Source: Nocardioides panacis
Lineage (GTDB): Bacteria > Actinomycetota > Actinomycetes > Propionibacteriales > Nocardioidaceae
Assembly (NCBI RefSeq): GCF_019039255.1
Contig: NZ_CP077062.1
Location: 3,596,001-3,660,000 of the forward strand
Direction: 5' to 3'
Length of the DNA: 64,000 bases
Within the stretch, counting starts at the first letter, position 1. Every line of letters starts with the position of its first letter. The translations under genes were made by a program, and so were the position numbers. Positions 54,599 to 63,664 of the stretch are shown piece after piece. The notes under the pieces are model-generated. The model was not told the DNA's origin and did not search any database. It saw only the letters and a list, made by a program, of their open reading frames with translations.

Positions 54599-55033
54599 AT
54601 GGTGTCGGTCAAGGAGTTCCAGGTCACCTTCGACTGCGCGGAACCGGAGCGCGTCGCCCGCTTCTGGTGCGAGGTGCTGGGGTACGTCGTCCCGCCGCCG
54701 CCCGAGGGGTTCGCCACGTGGGACGACTTCGACCGCTCGCTGCCGCCCGAGCACCAGGGGTCGGCGTTCGCCTGCACCGATCCCACGGGGGTGGGCCCGC
54801 GACTGTTCTTCCAGCGCGTCCCCGAGGGCAAGGTCGTGAAGAACCGGCTGCACCTGGACGTCCGGGTCGGCACCGGCCTCGTGGGCGAGGAGCGCCTGGC
54901 GGTGCTGGAGTCCGAGTGCGCGCGGCTGCTCGCGCTCGGCGCCGTTCGCGTGCGGCTGCTGGTCGCCGACGAGGACAACGAGTCCTGCCTCGTGATGCAG
55001 GACGTCGAGGGCAACGAGTTCTGCCTCGACTGA
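54599..55033 (+). CDS. Glyoxalase/VOC-superfamily protein
   Basis: 144 residues. QVTFDCAEPERVARFWCEVLGYVV is the start of a VOC repeat, KNRLHLDVRV holds a metal-type His, and VMQDVEGNEFCLD ends with the usual acidic ligand (EGNEF). One domain of two beta-alpha-beta units; likely a dimeric metalloenzyme or resistance-type protein. Substrate unknown. Confidence 0.9.
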   Translation: MVSVKEFQVTFDCAEPERVARFWCEVLGYVVPPPPEGFATWDDFDRSLPPEHQGSAFACTDPTGVGPRLFFQRVPEGKVVKNRLHLDVRVGTGLVGEERLAVLESECARLLALGAVRVRLLVADEDNESCLVMQDVEGNEFCLD

Positions 55034-55132
55034 GGGCCGCGACGTCCGCCGCACCGAACCGGGAGGCACCGTGAGGCTGCTGCTCACCTCCACTCCGGCG
55101 ACGCCGACCGCGGGTGAGCGAGACTGAGTCCC

Positions 55133-55741
55133 GTGAGCGTCATCGTGTCCAGCTTCACGGAAGCCGCCTTCGCGGTGCGGGACACCGTGGCCCGGGTCCC
55201 CCGCGACGCGTGGGACGGTCCCGGCCTCGGTGAGTGGACCGTGCGCGACCTCGTCGGGCACACCAGCCGCTCGCTGGTCACCGTCATCGAGTACCTGGCC
55301 CGGCCGGTCGACCGGGAGGTGGTCCACTCGGCGGCGGCGTACTACACCGCCATCTCGGCGGGCACCTTCGACCCGGCCGCGGTCACCGAGCGGGGCCGAC
55401 GGGCCGGGCGCGATCTCGGCGACGATCCCGCGACCCGTTTCCACGCGCTCGTGGACGAGGCGGTCCGGGTGGCGCAGCGAGCCGACCCCGACCTCGTCGT
55501 GCACACGATCGTGGGCGGCATGCGGGTCGCGGCCTACCTGCCGACGCGCACGTTCGAGCTGTGCGTCCACGGGCTCGACCTCGCGGCCGCGACCGGCGCC
55601 CCGATCGCGCTGCCGGCCCGGGCCGTCGAGGAGGCGGCCGCGCTCGCGGCGGTCTCCGCGGCCCAGCGCGGCCTCGGGCCCGACCTCCTGCTGGCGATGA
55701 CCGGGCGGCGCGGCCTGCCGCCCGGGTTCAGCGTCGTCTGA
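55133..55741 (+). CDS. Maleylpyruvate isomerase/DinB-like mycothiol-dependent domain protein
   Basis: 202 residues, GTG start. LGEWTVRDLVGHTSRSLVTVIEYL matches the TIGR03083/TIGR03086-type metal-binding helix (His of GHT), and ELCVHGLDLAAATG supplies the second His. The C-terminal region is an MDMPI_C-like domain. The family covers mycothiol-dependent enzymes in actinobacteria; exact reaction not known. Confidence 0.85.
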   Translation: MSVIVSSFTEAAFAVRDTVARVPRDAWDGPGLGEWTVRDLVGHTSRSLVTVIEYLARPVDREVVHSAAAYYTAISAGTFDPAAVTERGRRAGRDLGDDPATRFHALVDEAVRVAQRADPDLVVHTIVGGMRVAAYLPTRTFELCVHGLDLAAATGAPIALPARAVEEAAALAAVSAAQRGLGPDLLLAMTGRRGLPPGFSVV

Positions 55742-55829
55742 CCCGCCGGGGTCTTCCGCCCGCGTCCCGGGAGCGGTATCACGGAGGAGGTCGACCGCTC
55801 TGTCACGGAGGACGGTCAGGAGGACAGCC

Positions 55830-56645
55830 ATGGCGACGTACTCTCTCGGCTCGAGCGACCCGGAGATCGCTCGGCTGGACGCGCAGGCAGAGTTCCTCCG
55901 GGCGCCGACCCGGGTGCTGCTGGAGGCCTCGGGCATCGGCCCGGGCATGCGGGTGCTGGACCTCGGCACCGGTCTGGGGCACGTGGCGGCCGCGGTCGCC
56001 GAGCTCGTCGGTCCGCACGGCGAGGTGGTCGGCCTCGACGTCGACCCGCGCATGCTCGAGGTGGCGCGCACCAGGACCGAGCACCTGCCCCAGGTGCGCT
56101 TCGTCGAGGGGGACGTGGCGCGGTGGCGCGAGGACCGCTCCTTCGACGCGGTCGTCGGTCGGCTGATCCTGTTCCACCTCCCGGACCCGGTCGGAGTGCT
56201 GCGCCATCACCAGCAGGCGCTCCGCCCCGGTGGCCGGGTGGTCGTGCTCGACTACGACATCGGGGGACTCCGGTCCGAGCCCGGGGACCCGCTCACCGAC
56301 CGGATGGCCGCGCTGATCCTGGCGGCGTTCCGCGCCGCCGGCGCCGATCCGACCATCGGGTCGCGGCTCGAGCCCCTGCTCGCGGAGGCCGGGGTCGAGG
56401 ACGTCGAGGGCTTCGCGATCGCGCGGTACCTCGCGAGCGACGATCCCGTGGGCCCGGCCATGCTCAGCGGCGTGGTCCGTTCGCTGGCGCCGGTGATGGT
56501 CGCGCACGGCCTGGCGACCGAGGCGGAGCTCGGTCTGGACACCCTCGCGACGCGAGCGGCGGCGTCGCTGCGGTCGACGGGCTCCGTCCTGGTGCCCCCG
56601 ACACTGGCGGGAGCCTGGGGCCGGGCGGGGCTCAGTCGCCGGTGA
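55830..56645 (+). CDS. Class I SAM-dependent methyltransferase
   Basis: 271 residues. Motif I MRVLDLGTGLGHVAAAVAELVG, motif II VVGLDVDPRML, and VRFVEGDVARW; then VVGRLILFHLPDPVGVLRHHQQALRPGGRVVVLDYD. UbiE/type 11 subclass. The GTCAGGAGGACAGCC before the ATG is a strong ribosome site. Substrate unknown. Overlaps the convergent reductase gene by 14 bases. Confidence 0.9.
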   Translation: MATYSLGSSDPEIARLDAQAEFLRAPTRVLLEASGIGPGMRVLDLGTGLGHVAAAVAELVGPHGEVVGLDVDPRMLEVARTRTEHLPQVRFVEGDVARWREDRSFDAVVGRLILFHLPDPVGVLRHHQQALRPGGRVVVLDYDIGGLRSEPGDPLTDRMAALILAAFRAAGADPTIGSRLEPLLAEAGVEDVEGFAIARYLASDDPVGPAMLSGVVRSLAPVMVAHGLATEAELGLDTLATRAAASLRSTGSVLVPPTLAGAWGRAGLSRR

Positions 56646-57174
56646 CCACGCGGTAGTGCACCAGCAGGGAGCCGGACGGGCTGCCGACGCTCCGGACCAG
56701 CTCGAGGGGGTAGCCCGTGTCGTCCTCGAACAGGCGTCGACCGGTCCCGACCACGCGTGGCGCGACGAGCAGCCGCACCTCGTCGACGAGTCCCGCGGCC
56801 AGCAGCGACCGGGTCAGGGAGAGGCTGCCGTGGATCCCGATGTCGCCACCGTCACCCGCCTTGAGCGTACGCACGAAGTCCTCGACCGGCCCGCGGACGG
56901 GCTCCGCGTTCGTCCACTCCCTCGTCAAGGGTGTCGCAGTCGCGACGTACTTCTGCACGGTGTTGATGAAGTCGGCGAAGGGCTGGTCGTCGGACTTCGG
57001 CCAGTGGGCCGACCACTCGTCGTACATCCTGCGCCCGAGCAGGACGGTGTCCTGCGTCGCGATCACCTCCCCGAGGTTGGCCTCCATCACCTCGTCGAAC
57101 TCGAGCAGGAACTGCTCGGGGGACTCCGCCACCCCGTCGACCGACACCAACGTGTACGCCACGACCTTGCGCAT
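56632..57174 (-). CDS. RibD C-terminal/dihydrofolate reductase-like protein
   Basis: 180 residues from ATG 57174. KVVAYTLVSVDGVAESPE is the RibD_C start (SxDG), VLLGRRMYDEW the cofactor loop, DIGIHGSLSLTRSLLAAGLVDEVRLLVAPRVVGTGRRLF the end. The family resembles DHFR but many members are not folate enzymes. A paralogue with a different branch is at 62480. Confidence 0.88.
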   Translation of the reverse strand: MRKVVAYTLVSVDGVAESPEQFLLEFDEVMEANLGEVIATQDTVLLGRRMYDEWSAHWPKSDDQPFADFINTVQKYVATATPLTREWTNAEPVRGPVEDFVRTLKAGDGGDIGIHGSLSLTRSLLAAGLVDEVRLLVAPRVVGTGRRLFEDDTGYPLELVRSVGSPSGSLLVHYRVVTGD

Positions 57175-57270
57175 GCTGTCCACCTCTCTCGCGCTGCCCG
57201 GGTCCGGGGGGCGCACGGGTACCGACTACCCGCCCCGGCGGAACTCATCGGGGCACGGACGTCCCGTCGT

Positions 57271-57951
57271 TCAGCGGCGGTGGTGGCGCGGCTCCACCAT
57301 CCGGGCATCCTCCTGGAAGTGCGGGTCCCCCACGAGGTACTGCCCGAGCAGGCTGTCGTGACGGTGCGGCACGGGACGCACCGGTGCCGGGACCACCCGG
57401 CCCTCGGCCTTGTCCCAGAACCGGTCGGCAACGGCCCAGAGCCTGCGCGCCACCGGACTGGCCCTCCCCGTGTGAGGGAGGTGCGGGTGCGGCCGGGTGG
57501 GAGCACGGGTCTCGGCGTCGAAGACGCGCTGCGCCAGCCCGTCGAGGTCCTCGGGCTCGTCGTACCGGATCAGGTCGTCCACGAGGCGGATCTCGAGCCG
57601 GTTGTGCTCCGACAGCTGCCTCTGCACGACGTCCCACAGCCGCGGCCACGGCAGCCTGGCCGCATGGGCCTCGCCGTAGAGCCGCGCCTTGACCAGGGTC
57701 AGGGTCTGCTCCAGCGACCGCGCCGCCTCGAGGTACTCCACCGAGAGCAGGGCCCCCGCGGGTGACTGCTTCCGGACGCGGGGCACCAGCACCGCCTCCA
57801 CGGCGGCGAGGTGACGGCTGGTCGCCGCCAGGAAGGCGTCCGGGGTGTCGCGGGGCCGGCCCGGGCTGGGGGCACGGGCCGCGGCGACCCGCTCCTCGAG
57901 CGAGCGGTGCGTCGCCTCGACGGTCATCGCGAGGGAGGCTCCGTGCGTCAT
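57271..57951 (-). CDS. Conserved helical (hemerythrin-like) protein
   Basis: 226 residues from ATG 57951 (AAGGTGAG upstream). Mostly helical, His-rich at helix positions: ATSRHLAAVEAVLVPRVRK, LYGEAHAARLPWPRL, QLSEHNRLEIRLVDDLI, and a His-rich tail (PVPHRHDSLLGQYL). The spacing resembles hemerythrin HHE-type proteins but I cannot place all five to seven metal ligands. Function unknown. Confidence 0.7.
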   Translation of the reverse strand: MTHGASLAMTVEATHRSLEERVAAARAPSPGRPRDTPDAFLAATSRHLAAVEAVLVPRVRKQSPAGALLSVEYLEAARSLEQTLTLVKARLYGEAHAARLPWPRLWDVVQRQLSEHNRLEIRLVDDLIRYDEPEDLDGLAQRVFDAETRAPTRPHPHLPHTGRASPVARRLWAVADRFWDKAEGRVVPAPVRPVPHRHDSLLGQYLVGDPHFQEDARMVEPRHHRR

Positions 57952-58068
57952 GCCACTCACCTTCTTGCCGTGAGAGCCCGACGCCGTGCGGCCGCGTCGG
58001 GCCACCTGGTCAGTGTCCCTCTCAGGCGGGGCAGCAACAAGCGTCCGGACCGGACCGCGACACCCGGT

Positions 58069-58695
58069 TCAGTCGGCTGCGACCGGGTGCCCGTAGGCAA
58101 CCTGCTCGACGCCCAGGCGCAGCAGCCCGGCCAGGGCGTCGTCCCGTCGAGCCGCGGGCAGCCTCCGGCTGGCGAGGACCGATGCCTCGACGGCGCGTGC
58201 CGCGGGGCCGGCCACGAACAGCCGCACCTTCCGGCGGTGCCGGCGCCCGCCGACGGACACCCCGGCCGGGCCGGCGTCCTCGGCCGCGAGCTCGTGGCGG
58301 AGGACCAGCGTGGCGACCCCGTGCAGGTGGCTCAGCAGCAACGACGGGCCCCACGACAGCGCCTCCTCGGTGCAGGCGGCTGCGACCCGCGCCGCGGCCA
58401 GGAGCTGGTGCCGGGGTTCCACGTCGGCCCGCGCCAGGACGGGCACCCAGGTGGTCAGCCGCTGACGACCGGGGTCCGTCGAGGCGTCGTTGACCAGGCG
58501 GGCCAGGAGCGCCAGCACCGGATGGGTGCAGGCCGGGGCGTCGCTCCACGGGAGGTGAGCGGCGGCCGACACCGCTTCCATCAGGCAGGCACCCTCCTCC
58601 GGCACGAGGTGCTCCCCGCGGTCCAGCCACGGCTGGGGCAGGGGCCGGGGTGAGCCGTCCACGACGCCTCCCGCGGGGTCGGTCGGGCTGCTCAT
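58069..58695 (-). CDS. Conserved actinobacterial protein coupled to the PiT transporter
   Basis: 208 residues. EEGACLMEAVSAAAHLPWSDAPACTHPVLALLARLVNDASTDPGRQRL is a stretch I have seen repeatedly in uncharacterised actinobacterial proteins. The second half is helical with no known motif. Its ATG overlaps the PiT stop (ATGA, 58692-58695), so it is translated with the transporter. It is not a PhoU/DUF47 protein, the usual partner of PiT genes. Confidence 0.75.
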   Translation of the reverse strand: MSSPTDPAGGVVDGSPRPLPQPWLDRGEHLVPEEGACLMEAVSAAAHLPWSDAPACTHPVLALLARLVNDASTDPGRQRLTTWVPVLARADVEPRHQLLAAARVAAACTEEALSWGPSLLLSHLHGVATLVLRHELAAEDAGPAGVSVGGRRHRRKVRLFVAGPAARAVEASVLASRRLPAARRDDALAGLLRLGVEQVAYGHPVAAD

Positions 58696-59705
58696 GGCAG
58701 CCGGAGGATGACCTTGAGCACCCAGTACGCCGCAGCCGCCATCAGCCCGGCGGCCGGGAAGGTGAGCACCCAGGCGATGACGATGGAGCGCGCCATGCCC
58801 CAGCGGACCGCGGAGATCCGCCGCGTCGCACCGGCGCCCATGATGGCCGAGGTGATCGTGTGGGTCGTCGAGACCGGGGCCTGGAACCCGAACGCGGTGA
58901 CGTAGAGCACCGACGCCGCCACCGACTCGGACGCGAACCCGCGCGGCGAGTCCAGGTGGATGATGCGCCGGCCCAGGGTCCGCATGATGCGCCACCCACC
59001 GGAGTACGTGCCGAGCGAGATGGCGCCCGCCGACGCGGCGATGACCCACACCGGCAACGGGTCCCCCTCGCTCACGTACCCGCCGGTCGCCAGCGCCAGG
59101 AAGATGACCCCCATCGTCTTCTGCGCGTCCTGGAGCCCGTGCCCCAGCGCCATCGCGCTCGCCGACACCGTCTGCGAGAGCCGGAACCCGCGGTTCGTCC
59201 GGTGCGGGTTCGCGTGCCGGAACCCCCACATGATGCCCAGCATCAGCAGGAACGCCAGGCTGAACCCGACCACCGGGGACAGGAACATCGGGATCACGAC
59301 CTTGTCGACGAACACCGACCAGTGCACGAGGCTCCCGGACGCGATCGCGGCACCGACCAGCCCGCCGATCAGCGAGTGCGTCGAGGAGGACGGCAGTCCG
59401 TAGTACCAGGTGATGAGGTTCCACGCGATGGCACCGAAGAGCGCCCCCATCACGATGACCAGGCCGTGCGCGGGCGAGCCGTTCGGCACGATGGTGTCGG
59501 AGACGGTGTGCGCGACCTGCTGGCCGAGGAACGCTCCCACGAAGTTCATCACCGCCGCCAGCACCAACGCGACCCGCGGCGTCAGCGCACGCGTGGACAC
59601 CGACGTCGCGATCGCGTTCGCCGCGTCGTGGAAGCCGTTGGTGAAGTCGAACACCAGCGCCACGACGACCAGCGCGATGATGATGGCCAGAGTCAAGGAG
59701 GTCAC
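58692..59705 (-). CDS. PiT-family inorganic phosphate transporter
   Basis: 337 residues, about ten TM helices. The duplicated PiT signature is present: FDFTNGFHDAANAIATSVSTRAL in the first half and GLPSSSTHSLIGGLVGAAI, then FGFQAPVSTTHTITSAIMGAGATRR in the second. Symports phosphate with cation at low affinity. I chose the GTG at 59705; a TTG at 59696 has a better-placed GAGG and may be the true start. The coupled gene downstream may modulate it. Confidence 0.9.
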   Translation of the reverse strand: MTSLTLAIIIALVVVALVFDFTNGFHDAANAIATSVSTRALTPRVALVLAAVMNFVGAFLGQQVAHTVSDTIVPNGSPAHGLVIVMGALFGAIAWNLITWYYGLPSSSTHSLIGGLVGAAIASGSLVHWSVFVDKVVIPMFLSPVVGFSLAFLLMLGIMWGFRHANPHRTNRGFRLSQTVSASAMALGHGLQDAQKTMGVIFLALATGGYVSEGDPLPVWVIAASAGAISLGTYSGGWRIMRTLGRRIIHLDSPRGFASESVAASVLYVTAFGFQAPVSTTHTITSAIMGAGATRRISAVRWGMARSIVIAWVLTFPAAGLMAAAAYWVLKVILRLP

Positions 59706-59786
59706 CTCGGTCCGCTCGGCCCGACCCTCGACAGGTGACGCGTCCTGCTCCGGCCGAGGCAACGGCGTGCGTGCTCCAGACTTGCA

Positions 59787-59802
59787 CCGGGGCCGGCCCC
59801 GG
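59787..59802. promoter_or_regulatory. Perfect 16-bp palindrome CCGGGGCC-GGCCCCGG upstream of the PiT gene
   Basis: Self-complementary, 82 bases upstream of the PiT start and 78 bases from the next gene on the same strand. In GC-rich DNA such palindromes occur by chance more often, so this is weaker than the AT-containing ones. Confidence 0.3.
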
Positions 59803-59879
59803 AACATGGCACAGGTGCGTCGTTTCGGTGACCACCCGTCGGTGACCCGCCGTGGGCGCGGACCGGACGGTCGCCCGCC

Positions 59880-60347
59880 TCACTCCGCGGCGTGCTCCCC
59901 CCGGGCGATCTCCGCGAAGAGCTGGGTGCCGACCGGGCGGGTGAGCGGGTCGGCGTGCCGGTGCACCAGCTGCCAGCGACCGCCGTCGCGGCGGAAGACC
60001 AGCGTGATGCGCAGCGACCACTCCTGCCGGGGCAGGTCGCCGACCGTCCCGTGCTGCCGCTCGGTGGCGACCAGGACCGCGAGACCGTCCGAGGCGTACG
60101 CCGCGTGGACCTCGAGGTGCACCTCTCCCCCGCGGAACGTGCTCGCGGTCCGCTCGACGGCCTGGTCCGACCCGTCGAAGCCATGGCGGGGGTCGCCGCC
60201 GTACGGAGGGGTGAGGGTGAAGTCGGGAGCGTGGTCCGCGAGGGCCGCGTAGCGGGGCAGGTCGCCGTCCAGGTAGGCCTGCGCGGCGACGGACCACAGC
60301 TCCGTGAGATCGGCGACGTGCTGGTCGGTGCGGTCGTCGGTTGCCAT
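59880..60347 (-). CDS. SnoaL-like/NTF2-fold protein
   Basis: 155 residues. LTELWSVAAQAYLDGDLPRYAALADHAPDFTLTPPYGGDPRHGFDGSDQAVER is the NTF2-like cone start, and EWSLRITLVFRRDGGRWQLVHRHADPLTRP the curved sheet end. Such proteins bind small ligands or act as cyclases or isomerases; no specific clue here. Confidence 0.85.
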   Translation of the reverse strand: MATDDRTDQHVADLTELWSVAAQAYLDGDLPRYAALADHAPDFTLTPPYGGDPRHGFDGSDQAVERTASTFRGGEVHLEVHAAYASDGLAVLVATERQHGTVGDLPRQEWSLRITLVFRRDGGRWQLVHRHADPLTRPVGTQLFAEIARGEHAAE

Positions 60348-60569
60348 CGTCGGCGCCTCCCGGTCGTGCTGCGACGTACCCCCGGAGCCGCAGTATCGGT
60401 CATGCCGGCGCCCGACGACAGCGTCCGCGTCGTCGCTCCGCACCGTCCGTAGTGGCCATTGACGTGCGGCGAGCGCCGGTGGTGGTTTGGACGTCACCGG
60501 GAACGCGCTGCACCGCTGCCACCGTCGAGGGACGGTGCCACGCCGCTCCACGACCCGCAGCGAGGAACC

Positions 60570-62402
60570 ATGAGCGCCACACCGATCGCCGACCACGCCC
60601 TGCTCTCGGACTGCCACTCCAGCGCCCTGGTCGACACCTCCGGGTCCGTCGAGTGGCTGACCTTCCCGCGCTTCGACAGCCCGTCGGTGATGGCGCGGCT
60701 GCTCGACGACCACGCCGGCCACTGGTCGATCCGGCCGGCAGGCGACTTCAGCAGCACCCGGCGCTACCTCGACGGGACGCTGGTGCTCGAGACCACCTTC
60801 CACACCCCGTCGGCCACCGTGGTGCTCACCGACGCCCTCGCGATGGGCCCCGACAACGAGGGCCACCGGCTGGGCCGGGACGTCCCGCACCTGCTGCTCC
60901 GCACGGTCACCTGCGTGTCCGGAGCCGACGAGCTGGAGGTCTCCTACGCGCCGCGGCCGGAGTACGGGCTGGTCGTGTCGCTGCTGTCCGAGACACCGGG
61001 CGGGGTCACCGCGCGCGGCGGCGCGGAGTGGCTGGTGCTCACGACGCCGGTCCCGCTGTCGCTGACCCGCGGCACCGGAGTCGGGAGGACCCGCATCTCC
61101 GCCGGCCAGACCCTGTACTTCGCGCTCCACCGGTCCACCCTCGAGGAGACCCCGGCCCACGTCTGGGCGGAGGACGAGATCGCCGCCGTGCTGGACCGCA
61201 CCGTCGACGCGTGGCGGTCCTGGTCGACCCTGCACCAGTCCTACGAGGGCCCGTGGCAGGACCTGGTGCACGCCAGCGGACGGGTGCTCAAGGCGCTGAC
61301 CTTCCAGCCCAGCGGGGCCGTGGTCGCGGCGGCCACCACGTCGCTGCCCGAGGGCGTCGGCGGGGAGCGCAACTGGGACTACCGCTACTCCTGGGTGCGC
61401 GACGCCAGCCTCACCATGGAGGCGCTCTGGGTCGCGGCCTGCCCGGACGAGGCCGACGACTTCTTCGCGTTCATGGCGACCGCCGCCGCCTCCGGGGTGG
61501 GGCCGGACCGGGCGCTGCAGATCATGTTCGGCGTCGGCGGGGAGCACGACCTCAGCGAGCGCAGCCTGCCGCACCTGTCCGGGTGGCGCGACAGCGCGCC
61601 GGTCCGGGTCGGCAACGGCGCCTGGGGCCAGCAGCAGCTCGACGTGTACGGCGAGCTGCTGGGTGCCGCGAGCCGGCTGACCGACCAGCTGCACGACCTC
61701 GACGCGGACACCCGCCGCTTCCTGTCCGCGCTCGCCGACGCGGCCGCCGTACGGTGGCGGGAACCGGACCAGGGCATCTGGGAGGTGCGCGGCGCCCCCC
61801 GGCACTTCCTCCACTCCCGGGTGATGTGCTGGGTCGCGCTGGACCGGGCCGTCGCCCTGGCCGACGTCATCGGCGACCGGTCCCGCGTCGGGGAGTGGCA
61901 GCGGGTCCGCGACCAGATCGCCGAGACCGTCGTCCGCGAGGGCTGGAGCGACACCGCCGGAGCCTTCACCCAGTACGTCGGGACCGACGCCCTCGACGCC
62001 TCCACGCTGATGCTCCCGATCGTCGGCTTCCTCCCCGCCACGGACCCCCGGGTGCTCGCCACCCTCGACGCGATCGAGGAACGGCTCACCGACGAGCGTG
62101 GTCTCGTCTACCGCTACCGGACCGAGGACGGCGTGGACGGTCTCGCCGGCGAGGAGGGCACCTTCCTGCTCTGCACCTTCTGGCTCGCCCAGGCGCTGGC
62201 GATGGCCGGCCGGGCCGAGCGGGCCCGTGAGGTGTTCGAGCGGGCCGCCCGCTACGTCAACGACGTCGGGCTGCTCGGCGAGGAGGTGGATCCCGCGACC
62301 GGGGAGCTGCTCGGCAACTTCCCGCAGGCCTTCAGCCACATCGGCCTGGTCAACGCGGCCTGGGCGATCGCCGAGGCCGAGCAACGCGTGCCCACCGGGT
62401 GA
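60570..62402 (+). CDS. Glycoside hydrolase family 15 (trehalase/glucoamylase-like)
   Basis: 610 residues. N-terminal beta domain (IADHALLSDCHSSALVDTSGSVEWLTFPRFDSPSV, 6-40) and an (alpha/alpha)6 catalytic barrel from about 230. GERNWDYRYSWVRDASLTMEAL (265-286), the general acid region QGIWEVRG (Glu405), and the second acid near EEVDPATGELLGNFPQAFSHIGLVNAA are present. No signal peptide, so cytosolic; in actinobacteria relatives act on trehalose. Substrate (trehalose, malto-oligosaccharide) is inferred. CAGCGAGGAACC precedes the ATG. Confidence 0.93.
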   Translation: MSATPIADHALLSDCHSSALVDTSGSVEWLTFPRFDSPSVMARLLDDHAGHWSIRPAGDFSSTRRYLDGTLVLETTFHTPSATVVLTDALAMGPDNEGHRLGRDVPHLLLRTVTCVSGADELEVSYAPRPEYGLVVSLLSETPGGVTARGGAEWLVLTTPVPLSLTRGTGVGRTRISAGQTLYFALHRSTLEETPAHVWAEDEIAAVLDRTVDAWRSWSTLHQSYEGPWQDLVHASGRVLKALTFQPSGAVVAAATTSLPEGVGGERNWDYRYSWVRDASLTMEALWVAACPDEADDFFAFMATAAASGVGPDRALQIMFGVGGEHDLSERSLPHLSGWRDSAPVRVGNGAWGQQQLDVYGELLGAASRLTDQLHDLDADTRRFLSALADAAAVRWREPDQGIWEVRGAPRHFLHSRVMCWVALDRAVALADVIGDRSRVGEWQRVRDQIAETVVREGWSDTAGAFTQYVGTDALDASTLMLPIVGFLPATDPRVLATLDAIEERLTDERGLVYRYRTEDGVDGLAGEEGTFLLCTFWLAQALAMAGRAERAREVFERAARYVNDVGLLGEEVDPATGELLGNFPQAFSHIGLVNAAWAIAEAEQRVPTG

Positions 62403-62479
62403 GCGCCGGGTGAGCGCCGGGCGATGAGTCCCGCGGACCCGACCGGTCTGCCCTCGTGAGGGTCACCGGAGGAGGAACC

Positions 62480-63079
62480 ATGGGAAAGATCATCGCGTCC
62501 ATCACCACGTCGGTCGACGGCTACGTCACCGGCCCGGACGACGGCCCGGAGCTCGGCCTCGGCCGCGGGGGCGAGCGCCTCCACTACTGGGTCATGGGCG
62601 GTCCGTGGACCTACGAGGGTGACCACGACTTCGCGATGCACGGCCCGGACAAGGAGTTCTACGACGAGCTCGTCTCGACGCTCGCCTCCGGGGTCGTCGG
62701 CCGCGGGATGTACGACGCGGCCCGGGCGTGGGGAGGGACCAACCCGTTCCCCGGGACGCTGTTCGTGCTGACCCACCGCACCGAGGACCAGCCGGCGCCG
62801 GAAGCCGGCTTCCGGTTCGTCGACGGCCTCGACACGGCACTCGCCCGGGCGAGCGAGGCGGCCGGGGACGGGGACGTCGCCCTCGGTGGCGGCGCCGACG
62901 TCATCCGGCAGGCGCTGGCGGCGGGGAAGGTCGACGAGCTGGTCATCTCGACCGCCCCGGTGATCCTGGGTGCGGGCAAGCGGCTGTTCGACGGGTTCGA
63001 CCGGGACGTGGACCTCGAGGTGGCCCAGGTCCGCAGCTCGCCGTACGCCACGCACGTGCGCTACACCGTCGCCAAGTAG
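62480..63079 (+). CDS. RibD C-terminal/dihydrofolate reductase-like protein, second copy
   Basis: 199 residues from ATG 62480 (GGAGGAGGAACC). KIIASITTSVDGYVTGPDDGPELGLGRGGERLHYW is the RibD_C start, VVGRGMYDAARAWGG the loop, DVALGGGADVIRQALAAGKVDELVISTAPVILGAGKRLF the end. It shares the fold of the 56632 protein but is a different branch. Cofactor NADPH likely; substrate unknown. Confidence 0.9.
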   Translation: MGKIIASITTSVDGYVTGPDDGPELGLGRGGERLHYWVMGGPWTYEGDHDFAMHGPDKEFYDELVSTLASGVVGRGMYDAARAWGGTNPFPGTLFVLTHRTEDQPAPEAGFRFVDGLDTALARASEAAGDGDVALGGGADVIRQALAAGKVDELVISTAPVILGAGKRLFDGFDRDVDLEVAQVRSSPYATHVRYTVAK

Positions 63080-63237
63080 CCCCGGTGTCGGACGGCACGG
63101 AGCGTGCCACCCGCGTAGCCTGCGGCAGGTGGACGCCGCAGCAGTCGTCACCCGGCCGGTCGCCCGACCCGCCGCACGGCGCTCGACCATGCGTCTCGAG
63201 CTGGGCTGAGGTCGCACGACCGCCCCGAAGGGGGATG

Positions 63238-63250
63238 CCCCATATTGGGG
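63238..63250. promoter_or_regulatory. Inverted repeat CCCCA-TAT-TGGGG immediately before the DUF1003 start
   Basis: Perfect 5-bp arms around TAT, 3 bases upstream of the ATG at 63254. Position covers the ribosome-binding site, so it may be an operator or a translational hairpin. Confidence 0.4.
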
Positions 63251-63253
63251 TCC

Positions 63254-63658
63254 ATGACCTCCCCAGGCAACCACGCCCCCCGCGTCCACCCGGTGACGGC
63301 GGCGATGCTGGCGCAGCGCGCCGAGAGCGTCCAGCTGAAGATCGCTGACGGGATCACCACGTTCGCCGGGTCGATGACGTTCGTCTACATCCACGCGGCC
63401 GCCTTCGCCGTCTGGATGCTGGTGTTCGAGCGCAGCCCGTGGCCGACGCTCACCCTGATCGTCTCGCTCGAGGCGATCTTCCTGTCGACGTTCGTGCTGA
63501 TCGGCCAGAACCGCCAGGCCGCCTTCCAGCAGGCCAAGGCGGACCACGACTTCGTCGAGTCCGAGCTCGAGCTGAAGACGAACACCGAGATCACCCGGCA
63601 GATCCACACGCTCACCACCGAGCTGCACCGGCGGGTGGTGACGGAGGGGGCGGGCTGA
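63254..63658 (+). CDS. DUF1003 membrane protein
   Basis: 134 residues. Two TM helices (about 38-57 GSMTFVYIHAAAFAVWMLVF and 63-83 PTLTLIVSLEAIFLSTFVLI), followed by NRQAAFQQAKADHDFVESELELKTNTEITRQIHTL, the DUF1003 signature, a helical cytosolic tail. Function unknown. Convergent with the DUF2200 gene (6-base gap). Confidence 0.9.
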   Translation: MTSPGNHAPRVHPVTAAMLAQRAESVQLKIADGITTFAGSMTFVYIHAAAFAVWMLVFERSPWPTLTLIVSLEAIFLSTFVLIGQNRQAAFQQAKADHDFVESELELKTNTEITRQIHTLTTELHRRVVTEGAG

Positions 63659-63664
63659 GCCGGG

